NCBI RefSeq assembly: GCF_014267175.1
Contig: NZ_JACMTR010000002.1
Location: 3,993,501 to 4,057,500, forward strand
Origin: Pseudonocardia sp. C8
Lineage (GTDB): Bacteria > Actinomycetota > Actinomycetes > Mycobacteriales > Pseudonocardiaceae
Direction: 5' to 3'
DNA length: 64,000 bases
A program made the position numbers and the translations under genes. Shown in pieces: positions 26,384-34,777 of the stretch (the first letter of the stretch is position 1; every line of letters begins with the position of its first letter). A model generated the notes under the pieces. The model ran no database searches and was not told the origin of the DNA. It saw only the letters and a list, made by a program, of their open reading frames with translations.

Positions 26384-26593
26384 ATGTCCAGCAACGTCGA
26401 CGTCGTGAAGTCGGTCTACGCCGCGTTCGCCCGCAGGGACATCCCCGCGGTCCTCGCCGCGTTCGACCGGGACATCTCCTGGCAGACCCCGGCCACCCTG
26501 CCCTGGTCGGCCGGTGCGTATCACGGCCCGGAGGGAGTGGGGATCGTGGACACCGCCACCGTCCGCGACTCTTTCACCGCGGTGCACGCCTGA
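26384..26593 (+). pseudogene. SnoaL-like (NTF2-fold) protein with an internal in-frame deletion
   Basis: The 69-residue frame starts like a ketosteroid-isomerase/SnoaL protein (NVDVVKSVYAAFARRDIPAV followed by LAAFDRDISWQTP, ending AYHGPEGV) and then jumps to what looks like the end of the same fold (IVDTATVRDSFTAV). SnoaL proteins are normally about 120-140 residues, so about 60 central residues, most of the beta sheet, are missing while the frame is kept. It follows the VOC gene by 12 bp in the same direction. It is probably a non-functional relic. Confidence 0.6.
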
Positions 26594-26628
26594 CCCGGCC
26601 GTCGCATCGGCTACGACGTCGGCCTCCC

Positions 26629-27579
26629 CTACGCATTGCCCACCGCTTCCTCCCGGGGCTCCCACGAGCGCACGGCGTCACCGGCATCCCCCTGCGTCGC
26701 GGGCGCGAGAGCGAGGACCAGGAGCGAGGCACCGATGCCGGCGGTGCCTGCCCACCCGATGGCCGACAGGCGTTCCCCGACGACGAGCACGGCCAGTACG
26801 GCCGCCACGGCGGGCTCGGCGAGGGTGAGCGTCGTCGCGGTGCTCGCACCCACACGTGTGAGGCCGAACCCGAACAGCAGGTAACCGAGGAACATGGGCA
26901 CGAGCGCCATGTACGCGCCGACCGCGAAGGGCTGCGGCGCGGCGAGCAGGGGCGCGCCGGTCAGCACGAGCACGGGCATCAGCGCCGCGCCGCCCAGCCC
27001 GAAGACCGCGCCCATCGCGGCCCCGCGCCCGACCCCGCGGCCCATGAGGCGGTGGGCACTCCAGGAGAACAGGGCGTACGTCGCTCCGGCGACCAGCCCG
27101 AGCCCTACACCGGCGACCGCGCGGAGCGCGTCGGCCGGCGCGTCGTGCATCGTCGCGGCGCACAGCACCGCGCTGCCGGCGATCCCCAGCACCGCCGCGA
27201 GCAGCCACCAGGCGCTGAGCCTGCGTCGGTCGATCACCCGTTCCAGGGCACCGGAGGCGATCGGGGCGGACCCGAGCGAGACGACCGTGCCGACGGCGAC
27301 CCCGGCCAGGTGCATCGAGCTGTAGAACGCCAGCGGGTAGACCGCCACGGCCGCGGCTCCGGCGATCACTGTCCCGCGCTGCGACACCAGCCCGGCCCTC
27401 CCCCGCCGGAGAGCCGGGACGGCGACGACCGCCTGCAGGACACCGCCGATGCCCAGGGCCGCCGCCCCCATCGCCAGCGGGCCGACCCCCGGCGCGAACG
27501 TGGCCGCGGTCCCGGTGGTGCCCCACAGGAACGCGGTGACGAGGACGGCGACGATCCCGGCGAACGATCCCTGCCTCAC
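26629..27579 (-). CDS. EamA/DMT-family exporter
   Basis: The 316-residue protein has ten hydrophobic helices in two EamA repeats, e.g. AVLVTAFLWGTTGTAATF and LVPMFLGYLLFGFGLTRVGA with TLAEPAVAAVLAVLVVGE, the last being the usual signature near helix 9. Members export metabolites or amino acids. It starts at GTG 27579, overlapping the stop of the upstream TetR gene by 4 bp (GTGA), so regulator and transporter share one message and the transporter is presumably under that repressor. The C-terminal tail is charged. Confidence 0.88.
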   Translation of the reverse strand: MRQGSFAGIVAVLVTAFLWGTTGTAATFAPGVGPLAMGAAALGIGGVLQAVVAVPALRRGRAGLVSQRGTVIAGAAAVAVYPLAFYSSMHLAGVAVGTVVSLGSAPIASGALERVIDRRRLSAWWLLAAVLGIAGSAVLCAATMHDAPADALRAVAGVGLGLVAGATYALFSWSAHRLMGRGVGRGAAMGAVFGLGGAALMPVLVLTGAPLLAAPQPFAVGAYMALVPMFLGYLLFGFGLTRVGASTATTLTLAEPAVAAVLAVLVVGERLSAIGWAGTAGIGASLLVLALAPATQGDAGDAVRSWEPREEAVGNA

Positions 27580-28142
27580 CGGGCGGCCAGCATCCGCGAG
27601 GCGATGGCACGGGCGCGCTCAAGCCGCTCCGGGGTGCCCTCCAGGCCCGCCCGGGCGACGGCCCCTTCGAGCAGGAAGCTCAGGTGCTCGGCCAGGTCGC
27701 GCGCGTGGTCCGCGCCGGTCAGAGCCTCGAGACCCTCGACCAGGATCCGCTCCACATCCTCCTTGTGGGCGCGCACCGCCTCGCGGGCCGGGCTGCCGGC
27801 GGGGAACTCCGCCGCGGCGTTGAGCAACCCGCAGCCGCGGAACCCCCTGGCGTAGGCGCCGTTCGCGTGGTCGATGTAGGCGTCGAACACCGCTAGCACC
27901 CGGTCGACGGCCGTGGACGCGTGCGCCGCGCGGGCCCGGTGCAGGCCGAGCCACTCCTCGTGACGGGCGTCGATGTAGGCGCCGACGAGGTCTGCCTTGG
28001 ACGAGAAGTTGTTGTAGAGGCTCTTCTTCGCGACCTCGGCCTCAGCCGTGATCGTGTCGATCCCCGTCGCGTTCACGCCGTCGTCGTAGAACCGCCGCGC
28101 CGCGGCCGCGAGCAGCCGCTCACGGGCTGATGCCTGTTTCAC
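27576..28142 (-). CDS. TetR/AcrR-family repressor
   Basis: The 188-residue protein has the TetR DNA-binding region (ARERLLAAAARRFYDDGVNA, then TAEAEVAKKSLYNNFSSKAD) and a TetR C-terminal domain with RGCGLLNAAAEFPAGSPAR, a segment seen in the LmrA/YxaF-type branch. Start GTG 28142 has GGGGGAGG upstream. It leads the operon with the EamA exporter, and a perfect palindrome 23 bp upstream is its likely operator. Confidence 0.92.
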   Translation of the reverse strand: MKQASARERLLAAAARRFYDDGVNATGIDTITAEAEVAKKSLYNNFSSKADLVGAYIDARHEEWLGLHRARAAHASTAVDRVLAVFDAYIDHANGAYARGFRGCGLLNAAAEFPAGSPAREAVRAHKEDVERILVEGLEALTGADHARDLAEHLSFLLEGAVARAGLEGTPERLERARAIASRMLAAR

Positions 28143-28164
28143 GTCGGACCTCCCCCAGCTAGCT

Positions 28165-28188
28165 AGTAGGTAGACCAGTCTACCTACT
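28165..28188. promoter_or_regulatory. Perfect TetR-type operator
   Basis: Eleven-base arms around CA form a perfect 24-bp palindrome with the core TAGAC-CA-GTCTA. This core is the kind bound by LmrA/YxaF-type TetR repressors. It lies just upstream of the TetR/EamA operon, consistent with autorepression. Confidence 0.8.
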
Positions 28189-28360
28189 CACTGCCGGTCC
28201 CGGTAGTTCGAGAGCCGGGCGGAGGCGTTCAGCGCACCAGCGCCCGGGCACGACGGCTCCCGTCAGTCCGTCCCCGGAGCCCGGGCTCCTCCAGGTAACG
28301 CCGTACGCACTCACGGCGACTGAGATCGCTGAGTGACGGGGAGGCCGGTGATCGGACGAC

Positions 28361-29344
28361 ATGGTGGACAGCGATCCGACCCACGACGAGCCGGCCCACG
28401 ACACAGCGGACACGACCACGGTCGGGCCTCGAGGTCCACGTACCGGCCCGATTCCGGCGACGCCGACCCGTGGCCAACTCGTATCCGGCCGGCTCGCCCG
28501 TAGCCTGACGGTCCTCGCACAGACCGTGACCCTGTCCACAGTGCTGATCACCGTCGTCACGGTCGCCCGGCTGCTCATCGTGAGCAACTACCAGGTGCCG
28601 ACCGCGTCGGCGGTCGCGCAGACCCTCGGACCGGTCTCGACGCTCACCGGCAGTGTCCTCCCGGTCTTCGGCGCCGTCCTTCCGCTCTGCGCGATGGTGC
28701 TGGTCGCGTTGACCGCGGTTGCCCCGTTCCTGCTCGGGTTCGCCGCGACGGCACGCTTGATGTTCGCCGCGACCCTCACCGCCCTCGCCACGATGACGGT
28801 CAGCCCGACCGCGATCACGATGGAGGAGGCGATCCGGAACCTGCAGGCGACAGGTGGTGTCGTGCTGACCGTGCTCGCCTGGGGCGACTATCTGCCCGTT
28901 GGACTCGCCGCCTCAGTGATCTTCTTCGTCGGGTTGGCCCGAAGCGAAACCGTTGCCGGGTTCAGCTTCGCACGCTATCTGGCGTTGGCGGCGATAGGGA
29001 CGACAGTCGTCTCGGTGTTCGCACTGGTCGCCTACGACGCCTATCCACCCGCCGTCCGGGCCGGCGACATTCCTCAGGCGCTGGGCAGAATGTGGTTGCC
29101 CGCGGAGCAGATCACGGTGACCGGCGGGCCGGTACGGGTCGGATACGTGCTGTCGAGCACGGAGGTCTGGACGACGATCCTCTGGGAGGACGACCGCACC
29201 ATCGGGCTGGTGCCGTCCGACCACGTGACCGCCCGGTCGGTCTGTCGGCTCGGCCCCGCCGACGAGCTCCCACTGATCTCTCGCGCGGAAAGGCCGCCCT
29301 CCATCGCCCCGTGCCTGCCGACACCGGCTGTCCCCGTGCGGTGA
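28361..29344 (+). CDS. Polytopic membrane protein of unknown function
   Basis: The 327-residue protein has a charged N-terminal 40 residues and then about five hydrophobic helices (e.g. LTVLAQTVTLSTVLITVVTV, LPVFGAVLPLCAMVLVALTA, LPVGLAASVIFFVGLA, LALAAIGTTVVSVFALVAY). An exterior or cytosolic C-terminal part of about 90 residues follows, with WTTILWEDDRTIGLVPSD, which resembles a small beta domain. No family is recognised. A+T at third codon positions is visibly higher than in the neighbours, so it may have been acquired. The next gene starts 4 bp later, suggesting a two-gene unit. Confidence 0.7.
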   Translation: MVDSDPTHDEPAHDTADTTTVGPRGPRTGPIPATPTRGQLVSGRLARSLTVLAQTVTLSTVLITVVTVARLLIVSNYQVPTASAVAQTLGPVSTLTGSVLPVFGAVLPLCAMVLVALTAVAPFLLGFAATARLMFAATLTALATMTVSPTAITMEEAIRNLQATGGVVLTVLAWGDYLPVGLAASVIFFVGLARSETVAGFSFARYLALAAIGTTVVSVFALVAYDAYPPAVRAGDIPQALGRMWLPAEQITVTGGPVRVGYVLSSTEVWTTILWEDDRTIGLVPSDHVTARSVCRLGPADELPLISRAERPPSIAPCLPTPAVPVR

Positions 29345-29348
29345 TGTG

Positions 29349-29792
29349 ATGGCGCGTACCCGGCAGGTGAACGCGGCAGACGGCCGCAGGTGGGTGGTTC
29401 GGCAGCGGATCGAGTGGACCACGCCCGCTATCGGGGACGACTTCGAGCACGACGTCGACGGGGGCCGGGGCGCCGTCGTCCCGGTTCTGTCGGCAGTGGT
29501 CCTGTTCTGGACGCTCTTGATCGTCTGGGCGCCGGACGGCGTGCATGTTCCCTGGTGGCTGTGGCTCTTCGCCGTGGTCGGAATCGGGTTCTTCCCGCTG
29601 CGCTGGCTCAACCACCGTCCGTACACGATCGTCGCGGAGACAGCAGGAAGCCATGAATACCCTGCCGAGCTCTGGACCGGGATGGTGCGCGGAAGGTCGG
29701 CAGCCCGCGAGGAGGTTCGGATCGTCATCCGGTCGCTTCAGGGCCGGGCTACGCCTGGTCACGCGGACAGCCCGATACAGCCGGTCCGTTGA
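29349..29792 (+). CDS. Small membrane protein of unknown function
   Basis: The protein of 147 residues starts RQVNAADGRRWVVRQRIEW and has two closely spaced membrane helices (AVVPVLSAVVLFWTLLIVW and PWWLWLFAVVGIGFFPL), then a cytosolic tail with EYPAELWTGMVRGRSAAREE. The ATG at 29349 lies 4 bp after the preceding stop. Small actinobacterial proteins of this form are common and have no known role. It probably acts with the upstream membrane protein. Confidence 0.7.
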   Translation: MARTRQVNAADGRRWVVRQRIEWTTPAIGDDFEHDVDGGRGAVVPVLSAVVLFWTLLIVWAPDGVHVPWWLWLFAVVGIGFFPLRWLNHRPYTIVAETAGSHEYPAELWTGMVRGRSAAREEVRIVIRSLQGRATPGHADSPIQPVR

Positions 29793-29855
29793 CCGGCACC
29801 TCCGGCTCGTCCGTGTCCGGGGCCGGGACAGCAGGACGCCCCCGGCACCGCACCT

Positions 29856-30038
29856 GTGGAGGGCGCGCCGGGGGTCGGATCCGAGGGGTGGTACCCGGTC
29901 GGGTTGCTGGTGTGTGACTTCTGGATGGACGACCCCTTCTCGATCCGGCACCTCGCCCGTGGCTCGAACCGAGTAGTCGGGGCAGCGACTTGGGCCGAGG
30001 GAGTTCTGGAGGTGTTCGGCGACGACCCGACCCCCTGA
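29856..30038 (+). CDS. Doubtful small ORF (60 codons)
   Basis: The frame opens at GTG 29856 and encodes EGWYPVGLLVCDFWMDDPFS followed by IRHLARGSNRVVGAATWAEG. No ribosome site is seen. The composition is less biased than a random antisense frame, so it may be a gene remnant. It lies between the membrane-protein pair and tRNA-Asn. The rest of 29793-30112 holds nothing I recognise. Confidence 0.25.
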   Translation: MEGAPGVGSEGWYPVGLLVCDFWMDDPFSIRHLARGSNRVVGAATWAEGVLEVFGDDPTP

Positions 30039-30112
30039 ATCCATTTCTGGGGGTTTCCTGGGGGCCGATCTTGGTCGAGACGCTCAGACGAGGCTCTGAC
30101 CTGGGGAATGTG

Positions 30113-30184
30113 CTCCTCCGACTGGACTCGAACCAGTAACCGCCCGATTAACAGTCGGGTGCTCTGCCATTGAGCTACGGAGGA
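30113..30184 (-). tRNA. tRNA-Asn (anticodon GTT)
   Basis: Read on the minus strand the 72 bases fold into a standard cloverleaf: acceptor TCCTCCG with CGGAGGA, D arm GCTC/GAGC, anticodon stem CCCGA/TCGGG around CTGTTAA (anticodon GTT), and T arm ACTGG-TTCGAGT-CCAGT. The discriminator is G. CCA is not encoded. Confidence 0.97.
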
Positions 30185-30351
30185 CCGTTCTCGCCGCCCG
30201 GGCCCTCGCCCGGCGACACGAAGAACTCTACAGCACCCTCCGGAGCAGTCTCGCCACCCCCCGTTCGGACGCCGTTCCCGCTGGTCGCGCCCGGATCCGG
30301 GTGCCGGACGGCCGCCCGGTACGGTCGCCGGGGAGACGGGAGGTGAGGGGA

Positions 30352-30552
30352 ATGGTCAGGTTCCTCGTGGGGGTGGCCGTCGGGTACGTCCTCGGCACGA
30401 AGGCCGGACACGAGCGGTACGAGCAGCTGCTCCACGCCTACCACCGGGCCGTGGACCATCCCGCGGTGCAGGGTGCGGCGGGTGTCGCGCAGGCCGGCGT
30501 GGAGAACGTGATCGGCAAGGTGCGCGGCGACCGCGGCCCCGGTCGCGGCTGA
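30352..30552 (+). CDS. Small conserved membrane-anchored protein
   Basis: This 66-residue protein has one N-terminal membrane segment with glycine motifs (MVRFLVGVAVGYVLGTKAG) and then a helical tail (HERYEQLLHAYHRAVDHPAV). Similar YtxH-like small proteins are widespread in actinobacteria, with no known role. Start ATG 30352 follows GAGGGG; an in-frame upstream GTG at 30301 is less likely. Confidence 0.75.
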   Translation: MVRFLVGVAVGYVLGTKAGHERYEQLLHAYHRAVDHPAVQGAAGVAQAGVENVIGKVRGDRGPGRG

Positions 30553-30581
30553 GCGAGCCCCGGGCAGGTGCGGCGCCGGGC

Positions 30582-31349
30582 TCAGCGCTTCCGTGCGACG
30601 GCGAAGATCCGGCGGAACGGGAACCAGGTGGTGCCGTCGGCGCTCGGTGGGTAGGCCGCGCGCAGCCGCGGGGCGAGCTCGTCGAGGAACGCCTGGTGGG
30701 CGTCGTCGTCGAGGGCGTCCCGCACGGGCCGCAGGGTGGTGCCGGAGATCCAGCGCAGGACCGGGTCGTCGCCCGCCAGCCGTTGCAGGTAGGTGGTCTC
30801 CCAGGCGTCCACCTCGGCACCGGCGGCGGTGAGCAGGTCCGCGTAGCCGCGCGGGTCGAGCACGGCCTCCGCGTCGCGCAGCCGGACGCGGCCCCGCCAC
30901 CGTGGCCGGGCCGCGACCTCGCGGGCGAGGACGTGCGAGGGCGCGTCGAAGTTGCCGGGCACCTGCAGCGCCAGCCACGCACCGGGGGCGAGCGACGCCG
31001 TCCAGCGCCGCAGCACCTCGTGGTGCTCGGGCACCCAGTGCAGCACCGCGTTCGTGACGAGCACGCCGGTGTCCGGCGGCGGCGTCCAGTCGCGGACGTC
31101 GACCCGCGCAGCGACCACCCCGGCCTCCCGGGCGGCGGCCACCATGTCCGGTGACGAGTCGAAGGCCTCGATCGTCGCGTCCGGCCATCGCCGGGCCAGC
31201 AGGCCGGTGAGATGCCCGGGGCCGCAGCCGGCGTCCACGATCCGCGGCAGCGCCGGGTCCGGGCTGCCGATCCGCCCGACGAGGTCGAGGAAGGGCCGGG
31301 CGCGGTGGTCGCCGAACGCCCGGTACAGGTCCGGGTCCCAGCTGGTCAC
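30582..31349 (-). CDS. tam: Trans-aconitate 2-methyltransferase
   Basis: The 255-residue SAM-dependent methyltransferase begins MTSWDPDLYRAFGDHRARPF, the hallmark start of Tam, and has the SAM motif IVDAGCGPGHLTGLLARRWP, the acidic loop IEAFDSSPDMV, VLVTNAVLHWVPEH and WLALQVPGNFDAPSH. Tam methylates trans-aconitate, a by-product that inhibits aconitase. It starts at GTG 31349, 6 bp after the stop of the gene downstream of dnaG, so it may be read through from the dnaG unit. Confidence 0.92.
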   Translation of the reverse strand: MTSWDPDLYRAFGDHRARPFLDLVGRIGSPDPALPRIVDAGCGPGHLTGLLARRWPDATIEAFDSSPDMVAAAREAGVVAARVDVRDWTPPPDTGVLVTNAVLHWVPEHHEVLRRWTASLAPGAWLALQVPGNFDAPSHVLAREVAARPRWRGRVRLRDAEAVLDPRGYADLLTAAGAEVDAWETTYLQRLAGDDPVLRWISGTTLRPVRDALDDDAHQAFLDELAPRLRAAYPPSADGTTWFPFRRIFAVARKR

Positions 31350-31355
31350 GCGCCG

Positions 31356-31874
31356 TCAGCCCGTACCGGGGAGCCGCGCGGCGATGCCCTCCGCCAGCCG
31401 GCGGACGGCGACCGGGTCGGTGCCGGTGTCCGGCCGGACCTGGACGACCAGGCCGTCGCGGCCGGGCACCTTGCGCTGGAGCACCCAGGCCCCGCCTCCC
31501 GGGAGCTCGCGCCGGTGCCGTGTCTTGATCGACTGTGTGACCCGCTCCTGGACCGCCTGCGGCACCTTGCCCGGGCTGGGCAGCCGGAACCGGCGCGGCC
31601 GGGCGTCGGCGAGCAGATCGGTGCCGGGGCCGACCTGCTCGGCGACGGTCGGCGTCACCACCAGGGAGGTCTTGTCCCAGGTCGCCTTGCCGATCTCGTG
31701 CCAGCCGATCCGGCGCTCCTCCGACGGCGGCCACACCCCCCAGGACGTCACGACCAGCGTCCCGCCGCCGGCCACCGTGGCCGTCGCGACGACGGCCTCG
31801 GACGCGTCCAGGTTCCCGGCGACCGCGTCCGGCACCGGTTCCCGGCCGAACAGCCGCGACCACAGCCGGTTCAC
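31356..31874 (-). CDS. Conserved protein of unknown function coupled to dnaG
   Basis: The 172-residue protein starts MNRLWSRLFGREPVPD and contains GTLVVTSWGVWPP, GWHEIGKATWDKTSLVVTP and KVPQAVQERVTQSIKTRHRR. It has no signal or membrane segment. The pattern suggests a small beta-rich domain followed by helices; I know of similar uncharacterised actinobacterial proteins next to dnaG. Its GTG overlaps the dnaG stop by 4 bp (GTGA), so it is translationally coupled to primase. Confidence 0.75.
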   Translation of the reverse strand: MNRLWSRLFGREPVPDAVAGNLDASEAVVATATVAGGGTLVVTSWGVWPPSEERRIGWHEIGKATWDKTSLVVTPTVAEQVGPGTDLLADARPRRFRLPSPGKVPQAVQERVTQSIKTRHRRELPGGGAWVLQRKVPGRDGLVVQVRPDTGTDPVAVRRLAEGIAARLPGTG

Positions 31875-33736
31875 GACGCCACCCCGGACGCCTGCTCCCG
31901 CAGCTGGATCTTGTACTGCTCGAGCGGGACCAGGACACCGAACAGGTCGTTGTACTCCTCCGGGTCGGTGGCCATGTTGGTCCGCTGCAGCTGGGACTTG
32001 AGGTCGGCGATCTCGCGCTCGACCAGGCCCAGCCGGACCCCGGCGAGGACGCCGTTGACGTAGCGGACCTCGTCGGTGTTCCGCTTGGGCAGCTCCAGGT
32101 CCTCCACGGCCAGCTCGCTGACCAGGCGTTTCACGTCCTCGGTCGCGACCTGGGCGACGACGGCGTCGAGCCACTCCGGGCCCTCCAGCCCGGCTTGGAC
32201 CCCGCCCGCACCCATGATCGCCCGGTGCACGGCGGCGAACTGCGGGTGGGTGAACCCGGCCTCGGGCAGCTCGTCGAACCCGGGCCCGACGACGCCGGGG
32301 ATCTGCAGCGCCGCCTTCAGCGCCTCCCGCTGCAGGTGCAGCTGCGCGTCCCCGCGCTTCGGCGCCGGGGCGGCCGCGCGCCGCCGGGACCGGCCCTCGA
32401 CCGGCGCCCCCGCGGTCTCCCGCACCCGGCGCACGACGACGGCGATGTCGTCCCAGCCGACCCAGCCGGCGAGCCGGCGGGCGTACTCGTCGCGCAGGTC
32501 CTCCCGCTTGATCCGGGCGACCAGCGGCACCGTCCGCTGCAGCGCGGCGACCCGGCCCTCGGCCGAGTTGAGGTCGTGCTCGCGCAGCTCGGCCCGGATC
32601 GCGAACTCGAACAGCGGCTCGCGGCGGGCGACCAGGTCGCGCACCGCGGTGTCGCCGTGGTTGCGGCGCAGGTCGCAGGGGTCCTGCCCGTCCGGGGCGA
32701 CCGCGACGAACGTCTGCGCGGCGATGCTCTGATCACCCTCGAACGCCTTCTTCGCGGCGTTCTGGCCGGCCTCGTCGCCGTCGAAGGTGTAGATGACCTC
32801 GCCGCGGTCGAACGAGTCGTCGCCGATCAGCCGGCGGATCACCGAGATGTGTTCCGCCCCGAACGCCGTCCCGCAGGACGCCACGGCGGTCGGCACGCCG
32901 GCGAGGTGCATCGCCATCACGTCGGTGTAGCCCTCGACGACGACGACCTGCCGCGACTTCGCGATCTCCCGTTTGGCCAGGTCCAGGCCGAACAGCACGT
33001 GCGTCTTGCGGTAGACCGGCGTCTCGGAGGTGTTGAGGTACTTGGCCTCGATCCCGTCGTCGTCGAACAGGCGGCGCGCGCCGAACCCGACGACGTCGCC
33101 GCCGAGGTCCCGGATCGGCCACAGCAGCCGCCGGTGGAACCGGTCGATCGCGCCGCGCCTGCCCTCCTTCGAGACCCCGGACTTGATCAGCTCGTCGAGC
33201 TGGTAGCCCTGCCCGAGCAGGTGCTTGGTGACCGTGTCCCAGCCGGCGGGGGCGTAGCCGCAGCCGAACTTCTCGGCCGCCGCGTCGTCGAACCCGCGCT
33301 CGGCGAGGAACTGCATCGCGGCCCGGCCGGCGGGCGTCCGCAGCTGCTCGGCGTAGAACTCGGCGGCCTTCCGGTTGATCTCGAGCAGGCGGCTGCGGGT
33401 GCCGCGGTCGCGCTGCACCGACGACCCACCGCCCTCGTAGGTCAGCCGGACCCCGCACCGGTCGGCGAGCCGCTCCACGGCCTCGGGGAAGCCGATGACC
33501 TCCATCTTCATGACGAAGTCGATGACGCTGCCGTGCTCGCCGCAGCCGAAGCAGTGGAACGTGCCGTGCGAGGGGCGGACGGTGAACGACGCGGTCTTCT
33601 CGTCGTGGAACGGGCACAGGCCCTTCAGCGACCCGGCGCCGGCGCGGCGGAGCGCGACGTACTCCTCGACGATCTCCTCGATGCGCGTGCGGTTGCGGAC
33701 CTCGGCGATGTCTGCGTCCCGGATCCGTCCTGCCAC
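31871..33736 (-). CDS. dnaG: DNA primase
   Basis: The 621-residue protein shows the CHC2 zinc finger (CPFHDEKTASF, FHCFGCGEHG), the primase catalytic core with LFGLDLAKREI, the Toprim motifs VVVEGYTDVMAMH and YTFDGDEAGQNAAKKAF, and a C-terminal helicase-interaction region. It makes RNA primers at the replication fork with DnaB. The length is normal for actinobacteria. It starts at GTG 33736. In mycobacteria dgt lies directly beside dnaG; here accessory genes separate them. Confidence 0.98.
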   Translation of the reverse strand: MAGRIRDADIAEVRNRTRIEEIVEEYVALRRAGAGSLKGLCPFHDEKTASFTVRPSHGTFHCFGCGEHGSVIDFVMKMEVIGFPEAVERLADRCGVRLTYEGGGSSVQRDRGTRSRLLEINRKAAEFYAEQLRTPAGRAAMQFLAERGFDDAAAEKFGCGYAPAGWDTVTKHLLGQGYQLDELIKSGVSKEGRRGAIDRFHRRLLWPIRDLGGDVVGFGARRLFDDDGIEAKYLNTSETPVYRKTHVLFGLDLAKREIAKSRQVVVVEGYTDVMAMHLAGVPTAVASCGTAFGAEHISVIRRLIGDDSFDRGEVIYTFDGDEAGQNAAKKAFEGDQSIAAQTFVAVAPDGQDPCDLRRNHGDTAVRDLVARREPLFEFAIRAELREHDLNSAEGRVAALQRTVPLVARIKREDLRDEYARRLAGWVGWDDIAVVVRRVRETAGAPVEGRSRRRAAAPAPKRGDAQLHLQREALKAALQIPGVVGPGFDELPEAGFTHPQFAAVHRAIMGAGGVQAGLEGPEWLDAVVAQVATEDVKRLVSELAVEDLELPKRNTDEVRYVNGVLAGVRLGLVEREIADLKSQLQRTNMATDPEEYNDLFGVLVPLEQYKIQLREQASGVAS

Positions 33737-33760
33737 GGGCCCGATTCTAGGCCTGCCTCC

Positions 33761-34702
33761 TCAGCCCGGGGGCGCGGTCCCGGCGACGGCGGAACCGGGC
33801 TCCGCGACCCGACGGCGCCGGGCACCCGGAAACCGTCCGATCCCGACGAACATGCCGACCAGCGCGATCACCAGACCCAGCACGGCCTGCGGGGTCAGCG
33901 GCTCGCCGAGCACCGGGACCGCGCACAGCGCGGTCGTCGCCGGGACCAGGTTGAGCAGCGCCGACACGAACACCGTGGAGCGCCGGCGCAGCAGCAGGAA
34001 CATCACGACGAACGCGCCGGCGGAGTTGACCACCCCCAGCCAGCCGACCGCGAGCCAGCCGTCCACGCCGGACGGCAGCGGGTCCACCCCGAGGAACGGC
34101 CAGGCGGCCAGGGTGGCGACCAGCGATGTCGCCATCTGGACGGCGACGCTCGTGACCACGGGCGTCCGGTCGTTGAACCGCTTCTGGTAGAGCGTGCCCG
34201 CGCTCAGCGACAGCATCCCCAGCACCGGGAAGACGACCGCGGCGCCGACCCCGCCACCGAGGTCGTCGGCCAGCACGACGTAGACGCCGGTCGCCCCGAT
34301 CAGCAGGCCGACCGCGGGTGCGATGCCGATCCGGGTCGCGAGCAACAGCGGGGTCAGGAGGCCGACCAGCAGCGGCGCCATCCCGAGCACCAGGCTGGAC
34401 AGCCCGGCCGGCACTCCCGACGCGAGCCCGGTGTAGACGAAGCTGAACTGGCCGACCTGCAGGAGCAGCGCGGTCACCGCGAGATGCAGCCAGGCCCGGC
34501 CCCGCGGCGGTGCCGGCCGCAGCACGGCGGCGGCAGCGAGCATCACCGCCAGGGCGATCACGAACCGCCACAGCAGCACCGCGGGGACGGCGAGGTGGCC
34601 GGTCGCGATCTTGCCGGCGATGAAGCCGGAGGCCCAGAGCGGGACGAACACCACGGCCAGCACCGGGACGAGCCATCGCGAGGAGACCACAGGCCCACTC
34701 AA
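33761..34702 (-). CDS. EamA/DMT-family transporter
   Basis: The 313-residue protein has ten helices in two EamA repeats (VLAVVFVPLWASGFIAGKIA, FVYTGLASGVPAGLSSLVLG, and VVNSAGAFVVMFLLLRRRST in the second half, with ALLNLVPATTALCAVPVLGE). It is a probable metabolite exporter. The start is uncertain: TTG 34702 gives the full length, and GTG 34690 would shorten it by 4 residues. It stands alone upstream of dnaG and ends 24 bp before it. Confidence 0.85.
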   Translation of the reverse strand: MSGPVVSSRWLVPVLAVVFVPLWASGFIAGKIATGHLAVPAVLLWRFVIALAVMLAAAAVLRPAPPRGRAWLHLAVTALLLQVGQFSFVYTGLASGVPAGLSSLVLGMAPLLVGLLTPLLLATRIGIAPAVGLLIGATGVYVVLADDLGGGVGAAVVFPVLGMLSLSAGTLYQKRFNDRTPVVTSVAVQMATSLVATLAAWPFLGVDPLPSGVDGWLAVGWLGVVNSAGAFVVMFLLLRRRSTVFVSALLNLVPATTALCAVPVLGEPLTPQAVLGLVIALVGMFVGIGRFPGARRRRVAEPGSAVAGTAPPG

Positions 34703-34777
34703 CGCATTGCTAATGAGATCGGCAAGCCGCCGGCGCGGGCCACTCTCCCCCGGCTACGGGTCCGCCGGTTGCCGCGG

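Noticed and set aside
29793..30112. Attachment-site duplication of the tRNA-Asn 3' end
   Set aside because: Only a short CTCGAACC match occurs near 29964; no copy of the tRNA end of 15 bp or more was seen.
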